NCBI GenBank assembly: GCA_036795455.1
Contig: DAIRET010000002.1
Span: 20,293 to 84,292, forward strand
Reading direction: 5' to 3'
Origin: DAIRET01 sp036795455
GTDB lineage: Bacteria > Bacteroidota > Ignavibacteria > Ignavibacteriales > Ignavibacteriaceae
DNA: 64,000 bases
Under the pieces are notes generated by a model. The model had not been told where the DNA came from. It saw only the letters and a list, made by a program, of their open reading frames with translations, and did no database searches. Below, in pieces: positions 1-8,577 of the stretch (the first letter of the stretch is position 1; every line of letters starts with the position of its first letter). A program made the position numbers and the translations under genes.

Positions 1-62
1 AATTTATAGACGATGCTCTCGTCGAATTCGATTTCGCCAAATTGTTTTGATTCTATTTTCAT
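1..62 (-). CDS. fliW: Flagellar assembly factor FliW, N-terminal fragment
   Basis: The first 20 codons read MKIESKQFGEIEFDESIVYK, which matches the conserved start of FliW (MKIxTxxFGEIExDE). FliW binds flagellin and antagonises the translational regulator CsrA. The rest lies beyond the left edge. The ATG is 13 bases after the motB stop and has an AAGG ribosome site, so it is probably in the same transcript. csrA often follows fliW, but that cannot be seen here. Only the N-terminus is available, so the identification rests on that motif and on flagellar context. Confidence 0.8.
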   Translation of the reverse strand, partial: MKIESKQFGEIEFDESIVYK

Positions 63-75
63 AATTAAACCTTAG

Positions 76-888
76 TTATTTTAGTATCACAATATCAACT
101 CTTCTGTTGTTTGCCCTGCCTGCAGGGGTTTCATTAGTATCCACCGGTTTATATTCCGCATAACCGACAACAGAAACACGGTCAGGCGGCAATCCTTCAT
201 TTACCATTAAATAATACGCTGTTGTAGTTGCTCTTGCAACCGACAGGTGCCAATTTGAAGGAAAAACCGCAGTACTTATTGGAACATTATCGGTATGTCC
301 TTCAATTCTTATGTCGTTAGGAATTTTCTTCAAAATAACGGCAAGATTCTGTAAAATAATCCGCGAGTATTCCGAAAGCTCCGCTCTACCGGTTGCAAAA
401 AGGATATTATCCAAAATCCTAACTGTTAGCCCCCGTTCATTTTCAATTATTTTAATGCTATTTTCCATCCCGTTCTTAGCTATCAGGTTTTGCACATCAC
501 CCACCAACACTTCAAGCGGATCTGATACTCCCTGTCCCTGTAGCTGCCCGATTTTCATTCCGCTCATATCGCCGCCGAAAATAGAGCCGACAGCAGACAT
601 CATATTTTGATATTTCTTGATATCAACATTAGAAGCAGCATACAAAAGAATAAACAAACCGAGTAGCAAGGTAATAAGATCCGCATACGTTATCAAGTAC
701 CTGTCTTTTTCGCCGTCTTCGGCAAAAATCTCGGAATGATCGTCTAAACGCTCTTTTTCTCTTCTTGATCTTTTGGCGGGAGCATACTTAGCAGCCGGGT
801 CTTTACCATCGACGGGATTTCTCCACTTCTCAGTGCTATCACTCCCTCCACCGTTAATTCCATTAAAAGTTTCTCTTCTGAATGACAT
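76..888 (-). CDS. motB: Flagellar motor stator protein MotB
   Basis: Stator B subunit with a charged cytoplasmic N-terminus, one membrane helix containing the proton/ion-binding Asp in YADL (about residue 70), and a C-terminal OmpA-like peptidoglycan-binding domain (IEGHTDNVP, then LSVARA and GRANNRRV). It anchors MotA to the cell wall. The start is uncertain. The chosen ATG and the alternative ATG at 918 both lie well inside motA, giving a 145-175 base overlap, and neither has a clear ribosome site. Between the motA stop and the membrane helix there is no ATG or GTG, only a TTG at 696 that would remove the N-terminal tail. The family call is secure; the start is not. Confidence 0.93.
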   Translation of the reverse strand: MSFRRETFNGINGGGSDSTEKWRNPVDGKDPAAKYAPAKRSRREKERLDDHSEIFAEDGEKDRYLITYADLITLLLGLFILLYAASNVDIKKYQNMMSAVGSIFGGDMSGMKIGQLQGQGVSDPLEVLVGDVQNLIAKNGMENSIKIIENERGLTVRILDNILFATGRAELSEYSRIILQNLAVILKKIPNDIRIEGHTDNVPISTAVFPSNWHLSVARATTTAYYLMVNEGLPPDRVSVVGYAEYKPVDTNETPAGRANNRRVDIVILK

Positions 889-1526
889 AATTTCAATCTG
901 TCGCCAACCGGCAACCATATTAAGTTAGCTGAAAATACCCCCCATAAAGTTGCAATGAATGCTGTAGCGATATTCCTAACAAGTTCCTCCGGGTCGTTTC
1001 CTGCATTAGCAAGTGTCATGATTAATCCCATTACGGTTCCCAGTATACCCATTGTAGGGGCGTATCCTCCCATTTTTGTAAAGATAAAAATATTGGAAAA
1101 GTGCCTTTCCTGCATTGCTTTCATTTCCATACGGGCAAGGTTATCAATTTCATCAACATCTGCACCATCTATAAAAAACTTTATGAGTTTTTTAGGGAAA
1201 TAGTGTTCAAATCTATCAAGCATCCTTTCAACCGCAAGAATACCGTTCTTGCGTAATTCAATCGCAATCTCCGCAAAGTTATCAACTGTTTCTTTGTAAT
1301 TGTACTTCTTCGGAAAATATGCAAGTTTCATTAATTGAAAAATCATTTTGAATTTTTCAAAACCGAATCCTACAATTACTGCCGAGAATGTACCTCCGAA
1401 AACAATTAGAATCGGCGGGATTAAAAAAAGTGCTTTTAAAGAACCTCCTTCAATTAAGAATGCTCCGAATATACAGAACAAACCTAAAGCCAGACCGTTA
1501 ATTGTCCCGATTTTTTTTAATCTCAT
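744..1526 (-). CDS. motA: Flagellar motor stator protein MotA
   Basis: A 260-residue membrane protein with four hydrophobic segments (about 10-30, 35-55, 155-175, 190-210). It shows the MotA/TolQ/ExbB proton-channel signature: GGYAPTMGILGTVMGLI before helix 3, and ATAFIATLWGVFSANLIWLP over helix 4. The C-terminal EGVIALRSGEIPSMV is typical of MotA. With MotB it forms the ion-conducting stator that drives the rotor through FliG. Its ATG overlaps the flgL stop by 4 bases, so translation is coupled. The 3' end overlaps the motB reading frame. Confidence 0.96.
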   Translation of the reverse strand: MRLKKIGTINGLALGLFCIFGAFLIEGGSLKALFLIPPILIVFGGTFSAVIVGFGFEKFKMIFQLMKLAYFPKKYNYKETVDNFAEIAIELRKNGILAVERMLDRFEHYFPKKLIKFFIDGADVDEIDNLARMEMKAMQERHFSNIFIFTKMGGYAPTMGILGTVMGLIMTLANAGNDPEELVRNIATAFIATLWGVFSANLIWLPVGDRLKLCHSEEKLLMELTVEGVIALRSGEIPSMVKTRLLSMLPPKDQEEKKSV

Positions 1527-2770
1527 ATATAATCCAACAATGATTTGGGCAGCATGATTGAAGAAATTTTGTACGACACTTCAAGGGCGTTTTGATAGTT
1601 TTGTAATTCAATTGCATACTCTGCCATGTCAACATCGTTTTCCTGGGATAATAAACTTGTAACTTCGGTTTCTTCGCGGCTTAATAGTTCCGAAGCCGAA
1701 GTTAAGTTATTTTGGATATTCCCCAGCTCTGAAACCTTGTTCAAAAAATGCTGGCTGAAACCGTTTAGCAAATCAAGTTGATTATCATTCGGCATGTTTC
1801 CGTTTTTCAAATTTTCTCTAATTGAAATAATTGTGTTAAAAATATTCCCGTTAAGGTTCATTGATGAATTAACCGTAGTCGCTTTATTCGATTCCATTAA
1901 TCCGCTTACATCAAATGTAAAATCCAAATTTTTTCCTGGAACACTTACCTGTAATTTCTGAGCTGTTGTTCCGTCAAGCCCGGTTATTTTCCCGGTAGCG
2001 GGATTAAAACCGAGAGAATTAGTCCCTGAATACACAACATTATCGGTAGAATCTTTTACTCCTGTATTAAGAGTATATGTATTCGCCGCCGATTTGGTGA
2101 ACTCCATCTCGATTGTAAATTCGTTGCCATCGCCGTCAAATATTTTTTGAGAGAACGTTTTTGCCGTCCCTACTGCATCTGCAGAATTAAAATTCCCGGT
2201 ATATTTTATTGCCGAGTTGAATAGCTCTTCACCCGTAATATTAATTTTTTGCAATGTGTTGTTCGAGGTCTTAATTGATTTTTCCCCGCCAAGATTTGAA
2301 CTATTAATAACAACGCTTTGCCCGTCTGCGGAGATCTCATACGGTTTTACCGAGTAATCGGTTCCCGCAAAAAGGTATTGTCCCTGAAATTCGGAATTTG
2401 CAAGATTAACGATTGTATCAAGATAGTTTGTAAGTTTTTGAACATAGTCCTGAGTCGAAGTTGAATTTGTTGGATTTTTTAAAGAAACAACATCTACAAG
2501 CATTGAATGGGTTTGTTCGTGGATTCCTTCCAGAGCTGAAACCGAGTAGTTTGTAAATGCCAAACCATTCTCAATATTTTTCTGAAATGAAGATATGCTC
2601 GTTAATCTTTCGTTAAAATTAATAATCTTCCCGCTTCCTAATGGGGAATCTGAAGGTTTGTTCACTTTTTTTTGTGTTATAATCTTGTTCTGAACTTCAC
2701 CCATTTTACTCCTTAGAGATGTAAGGTTGTTCAAAAAAGATTGCTGTACGTTTCTATCGGATATTCTCAT
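1523..2770 (-). CDS. flgL: Flagellar hook-filament junction protein FlgL (HAP3)
   Basis: The product has the flagellin-like N-terminal helix (MRISDRNVQQSFLNNLTSLRSKM, with TQKKVNKPSDSPLGSGKI) and the C-terminal helix (EVTSLLSQENDVDMAEYAIELQNYQNALEVSYKI). Both form the D0/D1 coiled coil that is shared with flagellin. At 415 residues it is longer than the 317-residue E. coli FlgL, with a variable middle region. It follows flgK by 4 bases, the usual order. Flagellin also has these ends, but position and the Q-rich terminal signature favour FlgL. It forms the ring between hook and filament. Confidence 0.93.
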   Translation of the reverse strand: MRISDRNVQQSFLNNLTSLRSKMGEVQNKIITQKKVNKPSDSPLGSGKIINFNERLTSISSFQKNIENGLAFTNYSVSALEGIHEQTHSMLVDVVSLKNPTNSTSTQDYVQKLTNYLDTIVNLANSEFQGQYLFAGTDYSVKPYEISADGQSVVINSSNLGGEKSIKTSNNTLQKINITGEELFNSAIKYTGNFNSADAVGTAKTFSQKIFDGDGNEFTIEMEFTKSAANTYTLNTGVKDSTDNVVYSGTNSLGFNPATGKITGLDGTTAQKLQVSVPGKNLDFTFDVSGLMESNKATTVNSSMNLNGNIFNTIISIRENLKNGNMPNDNQLDLLNGFSQHFLNKVSELGNIQNNLTSASELLSREETEVTSLLSQENDVDMAEYAIELQNYQNALEVSYKISSIMLPKSLLDYI

Positions 2771-2774
2771 AACA

Positions 2775-4133
2775 TCATACCATTGCTAACAAAGTTTCAA
2801 TTAATCTATCGGCTATCGAAATCAACTTCGCAGAAGCATCGTACGACTTTTGATACTTCAAAACATCCATCATTTCCTCGTCAATTGATACTGACGAGTT
2901 GGATGCTTTTTGATAATCCAGTTCTTCAAGTATCATCTGGTACGACTCCGAATTTTTTTCGACCATGTTCTTGTAGCTTGCCATATCCGAAACAAAACTC
3001 GAATACTTATCAAGGAAAGTCAACCCTCCGATAGTTTTTTCATCTTTTAAACCTGCAATTTTAATTGCAATTGAATTATTTCCATCCGTTCCATCTGCGG
3101 ATGCGGATATTAACCGTACATCGTTAAGAACTGCCGGATCAATTGCAAAAGCTCCTTTTTCATACTGCTGAAAGAAATTAAAACCTGTTTGGGGTGGATT
3201 TGTATACGTATATCCGGTTTGATGAATTTCGTTTACAGTGCTTGATATTTTTTCGGCAACCGAATCCAAAGAGTTCAAAAACGATGGAATATCTGTTGAA
3301 TAGCTTTTCAGTATTGCACCAAGTTCTCCTTCGGTAATGTTTAAAGAGGATTCTCCCGACCCGTCTTTGAGATACAATTTCCCGTTTTCTTCAACAATTT
3401 TAAAATCAAGATTATGATACTGATCTACGGCAAGTATACCGCCGATGCTAACATTTGTTGAGCCATTATCATCCTGGTAAACATTTACGTTCACAAGTTG
3501 ACTTAATTCATCTATTACTCTGTCTCTCTCGTCCATTAAATCGTTCGGTGTTATTCCCCGACTTTTAGCTTCAAATATCTGCCTATTTAATGTATTAATT
3601 TGTCCCACAAAACTGTTTATCTCGGTAGTTATCTGAACTGCTTCATTTTTTAATTCCGTACGAATTTTGTTGTAGCCCTGGTAAAGCTCATTAAAACGAT
3701 TTGTTAACTGTTTTCCGTTATTAACAATATTGTTCCTTAATTCCACACTTGTAGGATTGGCCGAAAGCTCGCTCCACGAGTTAAAGAAAGATGTTATTAA
3801 ACTTGATAACCCTAGTTCCGAAGGCTCCGAAAGAAGTACTTCTAACTTGGAGTATATTTCATTTTGTTTGTTATAAAGGGATTCAGTTTGTGTAAATTTT
3901 CTGATTTGCGTATCAATCATTTGGTCGCGGACACGTACAATATCGTCAATTTTCACTCCCGCACCAATCGTCAAAGCGCTTGCTTTGGAAGGATTTTCCG
4001 TTGCTAAAAGAACACGCTGTCTTGAGTAAGCAGGATTATTTGCGTTTGCAACGTTATGCGAAGTTACCGTTAATGCACTTTGATAAACAGATAAACTTCG
4101 TCTTGCTATATCGAACACTCTACTAATTGCCAT
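2775..4133 (-). CDS. flgK: Flagellar hook-associated protein FlgK (HAP1)
   Basis: The N-terminus (RVFDIARRSLSVYQSALTVTSHNVANANNPAYSRQRV) carries the rod/hook-family motif with the HNVANANxPAYSRQ form specific to FlgK. The C-terminus (VSIDEEMMDVLKYQKSYDASAKLISIADRLIETLLAM) is the matching helix. At 452 residues it is shorter than the 547-residue enteric protein. It is exported through the flagellar type III apparatus and forms the first junction zone distal to the hook. It lies 2 bases after its probable chaperone gene, flgN. Confidence 0.96.
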   Translation of the reverse strand: MAISRVFDIARRSLSVYQSALTVTSHNVANANNPAYSRQRVLLATENPSKASALTIGAGVKIDDIVRVRDQMIDTQIRKFTQTESLYNKQNEIYSKLEVLLSEPSELGLSSLITSFFNSWSELSANPTSVELRNNIVNNGKQLTNRFNELYQGYNKIRTELKNEAVQITTEINSFVGQINTLNRQIFEAKSRGITPNDLMDERDRVIDELSQLVNVNVYQDDNGSTNVSIGGILAVDQYHNLDFKIVEENGKLYLKDGSGESSLNITEGELGAILKSYSTDIPSFLNSLDSVAEKISSTVNEIHQTGYTYTNPPQTGFNFFQQYEKGAFAIDPAVLNDVRLISASADGTDGNNSIAIKIAGLKDEKTIGGLTFLDKYSSFVSDMASYKNMVEKNSESYQMILEELDYQKASNSSVSIDEEMMDVLKYQKSYDASAKLISIADRLIETLLAMV

Positions 4134-4135
4134 GG

Positions 4136-4591
4136 TTACATCTTCCTATTTATAAAGTTTTGGTTTTGCCCGGCAAATAAAATCCTGAACATCTCTGTTA
4201 CAAACTGCTTCTTATGTTCAAGTAAGAATAAATTAGTCCGGTTTAGCGAACTGCTTTTTTCAAGTAACGATTTTAATTCTTCTTCAAGAGCTATTATTTC
4301 ATCAAAATTCTCATTTTTAAGTCTTTGAGTTAAAATAGTACTGAATTTTTCCATCTTAAATTTTTCTTTCGGTAAATTCAATGCTGTCAGCAGTTCATCT
4401 TTAAGTTTCAACCTATTCTTTTCTTCATGCTGCAATTTTGACAAAACGATTTCTTCTTTTTTTGTAAGCTGCGAAAAATCTTCGTAGTTGTATTCTATCA
4501 ACAGTTTTTGCTTAGAGGCATAAATCAAATTTAACTCTGTGAAGCTGCTAATCGTTCTTTTCAGGTAGTCAATGATATTTTTAGTGTTCAT
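4136..4591 (-). CDS. flgN: FlgN-like flagellar export chaperone
   Basis: A 151-residue, mainly helical, charged protein with no signal peptide or membrane segment. Its size and its place immediately upstream of flgK and flgL match FlgN, the cytoplasmic chaperone that binds the C-termini of FlgK and FlgL. Sequence similarity in this family is weak: heptad-like stretches such as LTKKEEIVLSKLQHEEKNRL fit but do not prove it. The call rests mostly on context. It starts 3 bases after the flgJ-like gene ends. Confidence 0.65.
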   Translation of the reverse strand: MNTKNIIDYLKRTISSFTELNLIYASKQKLLIEYNYEDFSQLTKKEEIVLSKLQHEEKNRLKLKDELLTALNLPKEKFKMEKFSTILTQRLKNENFDEIIALEEELKSLLEKSSSLNRTNLFLLEHKKQFVTEMFRILFAGQNQNFINRKM

Positions 4592-4594
4592 ATG

Positions 4595-5404
4595 TTAAAT
4601 CTCCAAAAAATTTATGTATCCCATTACTCTTGCAACGTATGTTTTAGTTTCCTCAAATGGGGGGATACCATTGTATTTGTTTACGTTACCCGGTCCGGCA
4701 TTATATGCAGCAAGAGCTAACTTTAAATCTCCATTATATTGTCGAAGCATTTGGGCAAAATATTTAGTGCCTCCGTTAATATTTTCAGCCGGGTCCCACA
4801 CATTTCTCACTCCCATATCGTTTGCAGTTCCGTCCATTAACTGCATTAATCCTTTCGCGCTTGCTTTCGATATTGCTTTTTCGTTTGCAGCCGACTCTGC
4901 AAGGATAATCGATTTGATTATTGATTCGTCAACACCATATGCTCTCGATGCCGATTTTATTATGGGCTGAAATCTTTCGAGCCTTCCCAAAGCACTTTTA
5001 CTGGGTGCAATTGCTCCCGATGGTAAATTGCCGAGGTCTACCGAAGGGGTATTAGACTGCTGAATTGACCTGATACGCGAAATATATGTTTCCGGGAATT
5101 TTTCGCCTGTAAGTTTTTCGTAAATCGATTCTGCAATCCCAAGTCCTCTTGACTTAGAGATATAAGAAGCGATTTCGGATTCAAATAAAGTATCCAGAAC
5201 ATCTCCTCCGTAAGAATCTTCGCCGAATAAACCGCCTGTAGTTTTGGTCATACTTTTCAGCATCATAGAAGTAAGCAAACTTTCAAAGTCTTTAGTCGTT
5301 TTGGCTAATTTCTTTTTACCTGCTTCATCCAGTTCAAGCCCAACTTTCTGTGGTCTTGCTACATGCCTGGTATCATCCGTTACTTTTAAGTCGATTAAGT
5401 CCAT
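4595..5404 (-). CDS. flgJ: FlgJ-like rod-binding protein fused to a lytic transglycosylase domain
   Basis: Residues about 25-100 match the FlgJ N-terminal rod-binding domain (KKLAKTTKDFESLLTSMMLK, SYGGDVLDTLFESEIASYIS, GLGIAESIYEKL). Residues about 145-265 are a family 1 SLT lytic transglycosylase: the probable catalytic Glu170 is in SIILAESAANEKA, followed by KGLMQLM, NINGGTKYFAQML and LALAAYNAGPGNV. In enteric FlgJ the second domain is a glucosaminidase, so this is a different enzyme fold on the same rod scaffold. It should open the peptidoglycan for the rod. No obvious signal peptide, consistent with flagellar-type export. Confidence 0.9.
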   Translation of the reverse strand: MDLIDLKVTDDTRHVARPQKVGLELDEAGKKKLAKTTKDFESLLTSMMLKSMTKTTGGLFGEDSYGGDVLDTLFESEIASYISKSRGLGIAESIYEKLTGEKFPETYISRIRSIQQSNTPSVDLGNLPSGAIAPSKSALGRLERFQPIIKSASRAYGVDESIIKSIILAESAANEKAISKASAKGLMQLMDGTANDMGVRNVWDPAENINGGTKYFAQMLRQYNGDLKLALAAYNAGPGNVNKYNGIPPFEETKTYVARVMGYINFLEI

Positions 5405-5412
5405 CGTATCAA

Positions 5413-6507
5413 TTACATAATTATTAATTCTGCTTGTAAAGCTCCGGCTTCTTTAAGAGCCTGGAAAATTGCAATAATATCTCTCGGCGAAACTTTAAGC
5501 GAGTTCAGTGCGGCTGCAACTTCCTGTACGTTGTTTGCACCTTGAATAGATACAACATTATTCTGATCTTGATTAACATAAGGTACCTGGTTATTAAATA
5601 ATGCCGTTGTACCTTGTGAAAATGCACCCGGTTGTGAAATTACCGGATAACTTCTGATTTCAATACTAAGATTGCCGTGTGATATTGTTGCCGGAAGAAT
5701 TTTCACACTGCTGCCGGCTACAACCGTTCCCGTTCTTTCATTCAGAACAACCCTTGCAGCAACATCTGTTTGAACTTCGAGTGCTTCAAGTTCTGCAAGA
5801 AAAGTAGTTAACCTGTTTTGATACTCTACCGGCACATTAACTCTGATTTCCGAGGCATCCATAGCGAGCGAAGTATTCTCCCCGAACTTTTGATTAACTA
5901 CATTTGAAATATTGTTTGCAGTTGTAAAGTCGGGTGATTTTAATAAAACCGTAACCAATTCACCGGAAGGATTACTTCCGTCAAACTCTGCCTGCATAAT
6001 TCCACCGTTCGGGATTCTTCCGCTGAGTGCATGATTTTTAGCAACTCTTCCACCGGAGCCCGTATTAATATCGAATCCGCCGATTGAAATCGGACCTTGT
6101 GCAAGTGCTGCAATACTTCCGTCTTTTACAGAAAGAGGGGTTAAAAGAAGTGTTCCGCCCATCAAACTTGTTGCATCACCGAGAGAAGAAACGACAACAT
6201 CAAACTCGCTTCCCAGTTTTTGCAGATTGTTAACCCTTGCGGTAACCATAACAGCGGCAATATTTTTTGTTCTTAGATTTACGTCATCTGGAACCGTAAT
6301 ACCGAATCTCTTCAACATACTTGTAACCGACTGTACCGTAAATGAGGAGCGGTAACTATCACCGGTTCCGGCAAGTCCTACAACCAAACCATAACCGATC
6401 AACTGTTCCGAGTTCAATCCTCTGAAATATGTTATATCTTTTATTCTTTGAGCAAACTGGTTATTCGCAAAGAAAAGAAGTAAAGCAATTATTAATAACT
6501 TTTTCAT
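5413..6507 (-). CDS. flgI: Flagellar P-ring protein FlgI
   Basis: FlgI polymerises into the periplasmic P ring around the rod. The product has a Sec signal peptide (MKKLLIIALLLFFANNQFA) and the family motifs RIKDITYFRGLNSEQLIGYG, LVVGLAGTGDS, KNIAAVMVTA and RVVLNERTGTVVAG, and ends in the usual LQAELIIM. The start is placed at 6507 because GGTGATGAG sits just before that ATG and the leader makes a clean signal peptide. An upstream ATG at 6528 would overlap flgH and add seven residues. The 8-base gap to flgH indicates one transcript. Confidence 0.96.
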   Translation of the reverse strand: MKKLLIIALLLFFANNQFAQRIKDITYFRGLNSEQLIGYGLVVGLAGTGDSYRSSFTVQSVTSMLKRFGITVPDDVNLRTKNIAAVMVTARVNNLQKLGSEFDVVVSSLGDATSLMGGTLLLTPLSVKDGSIAALAQGPISIGGFDINTGSGGRVAKNHALSGRIPNGGIMQAEFDGSNPSGELVTVLLKSPDFTTANNISNVVNQKFGENTSLAMDASEIRVNVPVEYQNRLTTFLAELEALEVQTDVAARVVLNERTGTVVAGSSVKILPATISHGNLSIEIRSYPVISQPGAFSQGTTALFNNQVPYVNQDQNNVVSIQGANNVQEVAAALNSLKVSPRDIIAIFQALKEAGALQAELIIM

Positions 6508-6515
6508 CTCATCAC

Positions 6516-7091
6516 CTAAAAAATCCAATGGAACAATTTTGTTAGCCAGCCCGGTTTTTGAGCTCTGTCAATCATTCCGTTCCCTTCAAAAAATATTTCT
6601 GCGTCGGAAATGTTGTAAGATAAAACCGAGTTATCCGAATGAATATCCGAAGGGCGGACAATACCTTTGATTCTTACAATCTGCTCTTCACCGTTAATAA
6701 CGATTTTACGGCTGCCGTTAATTCTAAGATTTCCATTCTCCAGAACAGAGTCAATCGATGCGCTTATTCTTGTTTTCACCAAGCCGCTTGTTTTAGTAGA
6801 GCCGCTGCCTCTAAAAGAATTCTTCGAGCCTATTGTCGCACTTGCGTTTTGCGGTTTTGTGCTTCCGATACTTGCCGCCCCGCTAAAACCGAGATCGCTG
6901 TTCGTTCCGGTAGACGTTTCGGATTGATTGGAAGCCTGTGACGATTCAATAACAATTATTGTAATTGCATCACCCAGCCTGCCGGCTTTGTAATCAGAAA
7001 AAAGGGAGTTGTAAGAGTTCTGCCTTAAATCCTGTGCATTCAAAAATCCGTATACTGCCGTAAATACCGTTATTACAATTAATTTTTTCAT
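6516..7091 (-). CDS. flgH: Flagellar L-ring protein FlgH, without a lipobox
   Basis: FlgH forms the outer-membrane L ring. The core matches the family: NSLFSDYKAGRLGDAITIIVIESSQASN, then GSG-rich sequence, DSVLENGNLRINGSRKIVINGEEQIVRIKGIVRPSDI and NTISSxx-like DAEIFFEGNG. The N-terminus MKKLIVITVFTAVYGFLNAQD looks like a signal peptidase I leader cut after Ala-19. There is no cysteine in the protein, whereas enteric FlgH is a lipoprotein. Length 191 is slightly short. It sits between flgA and flgI, as usual. Confidence 0.94.
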   Translation of the reverse strand: MKKLIVITVFTAVYGFLNAQDLRQNSYNSLFSDYKAGRLGDAITIIVIESSQASNQSETSTGTNSDLGFSGAASIGSTKPQNASATIGSKNSFRGSGSTKTSGLVKTRISASIDSVLENGNLRINGSRKIVINGEEQIVRIKGIVRPSDIHSDNSVLSYNISDAEIFFEGNGMIDRAQKPGWLTKLFHWIF

Positions 7092-7095
7092 ATTC

Positions 7096-7755
7096 CTACT
7101 CTACAATTTTTACTTTATTATTTTCTTCGATTATTCCCGTCAACAATTGACCGTAATTAGTCGCTATTCTTATTGTCTGTCCGACTCTTCCATCCTGTCT
7201 TGCAGTAACACTCATTGAAATAACAATGCCGTTTTTTTCAAGATAAGCGTTTACTGTTTCTCCCATTTTTATATCCGGGTTCATTTCGAGCATCATCTCT
7301 GTTAGTATTGCCCCTTTTCTAATGTTAGTTTTTGCTCTCAACTCTTTTAATCCCGTTAAAGAGACAACCGGTTCATTTGAAAGCGAGCTTACTTCTTTAA
7401 GGTTTAGTTCAAATGCAGCTCTTTCAAGCAGATCTCCTCTTGAATAATTTTGTGTTGCCACGTAAACTTTCTGATATAGTTTTAGTTTTACCGTAACAAC
7501 CGAATTAACGGAGTTATTACCACTTGATATAATAACCGGGATATACCCGTAACTTTTCATTCTTCTGAATTCTTTACTGTTATCAACTTCAACTTTTGAT
7601 GCGATGTTGATAATGTTCTTCGGTTTTGAAACAATTTCATACTCATATTTTTCAAAAGCCGAGAGATGACTTTTCAGATACGATTCCACTAAAACTTCCA
7701 GTTTATCGGAACCCGCACTAAAACAGAATAAAAGAAGAATTAACGCTTTAATCAT
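7096..7755 (-). CDS. flgA: Flagella basal body P-ring formation protein FlgA
   Basis: FlgA is the periplasmic chaperone for P-ring assembly. The protein has a short signal sequence (MIKALILLLFCFSAG) and a C-terminal SAF-type region: VYVATQNYSRGDLLERAAFELNLKEVS, LRAKTNIRKGAILTEMMLE, then the typical GETVNAYLEKNGIVISMSVTARQDGRVGQTIRI. The length of 219 is normal. It starts 2 bases after flgG ends and ends 4 bases before flgH starts, so the rod and ring genes are one unit. Confidence 0.92.
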   Translation of the reverse strand: MIKALILLLFCFSAGSDKLEVLVESYLKSHLSAFEKYEYEIVSKPKNIINIASKVEVDNSKEFRRMKSYGYIPVIISSGNNSVNSVVTVKLKLYQKVYVATQNYSRGDLLERAAFELNLKEVSSLSNEPVVSLTGLKELRAKTNIRKGAILTEMMLEMNPDIKMGETVNAYLEKNGIVISMSVTARQDGRVGQTIRIATNYGQLLTGIIEENNKVKIVE

Positions 7756-7757
7756 TA

Positions 7758-8558
7758 CTAACTTCGTTTTAAGTTGTTAACCATTGTCATCATATCTTCA
7801 ACTGTTTTTACAGTTTTAGAATTAATTTCATAAGCTCTTTGAGCTGTAATCATCGCAATCATTTCCTCAACAATATCAACGTTGGAGGCTTCGAGGAATC
7901 CTTGCTGAAGTTCGCCGTAACCGGTTGAACCGGGATTCCCTAAAATAGGAGCACCTGAAGCATCGGATTCTCCGTACATGTTATCGCCAAGGGCAATAAG
8001 TCCTGCCGAGTTAATAAATTTTGCGAGCTCAATCTGTCCCAATTCAATTGAATTTCCGTTTAATTCCCTCATAGAAACAATACCGTCTCTCGAAATCGCA
8101 ATATCGGATACATTATCACTAATTGTGAAGCCGGGTTCAAGCATGTATCCGCTTGTTGTAACAAGCGAGCCGTCGGACGACAGTTTGAATGAACCATCCC
8201 TTGAATAGACAATTGTACCGTCCGGTTTTCTAAGCTGGAAAAATCCTTCGCCGTAGATTGCAACATCAAGCTGGTTGCCGGTTGTTGTCAAATCACCTTG
8301 ATTAAAAAGTTTTTGAGTAGATGAAAGTTGAACACCGTTCCCAACCTGTACCTGGCTCTGCGTTTTTTCTACTACTCCCGGTAAATATGAATTCAGCGGT
8401 GTTGCGCTAACTTCCTGGTACATCAAATCCTTAAAGTCCGCTCTATTCTTCTTAAAAGAAGTTGTATTCATGTTGGCAATATTATTCGAGATTACCTGGA
8501 TGTTGATCTGTTGTGCATACATCCCTGAAGCTGCTGTTCTTAATGATCTTGTTGGCAT
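7758..8558 (-). CDS. flgG: Flagellar distal rod protein FlgG
   Basis: The product has the rod/hook signature near the N-terminus (RTAASGMYAQQINIQVISNNIANMNTTSFKKNRADF), the central GEGFFQLRKPDGTIVYSRDGSFKLSSDGSLVTTSGY block, and the C-terminal FLEASNVDIVEEMIAMITAQRAYEINSKTVKTVEDMM helix. At 266 residues it matches E. coli FlgG (260). It forms the distal rod that passes through the P and L rings. An AAGGAG-like site precedes the ATG. flgF lies 19 bases upstream. Confidence 0.97.
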   Translation of the reverse strand: MPTRSLRTAASGMYAQQINIQVISNNIANMNTTSFKKNRADFKDLMYQEVSATPLNSYLPGVVEKTQSQVQVGNGVQLSSTQKLFNQGDLTTTGNQLDVAIYGEGFFQLRKPDGTIVYSRDGSFKLSSDGSLVTTSGYMLEPGFTISDNVSDIAISRDGIVSMRELNGNSIELGQIELAKFINSAGLIALGDNMYGESDASGAPILGNPGSTGYGELQQGFLEASNVDIVEEMIAMITAQRAYEINSKTVKTVEDMMTMVNNLKRS

Positions 8559-8577
8559 AATTTGCTCCTTACTTCTA

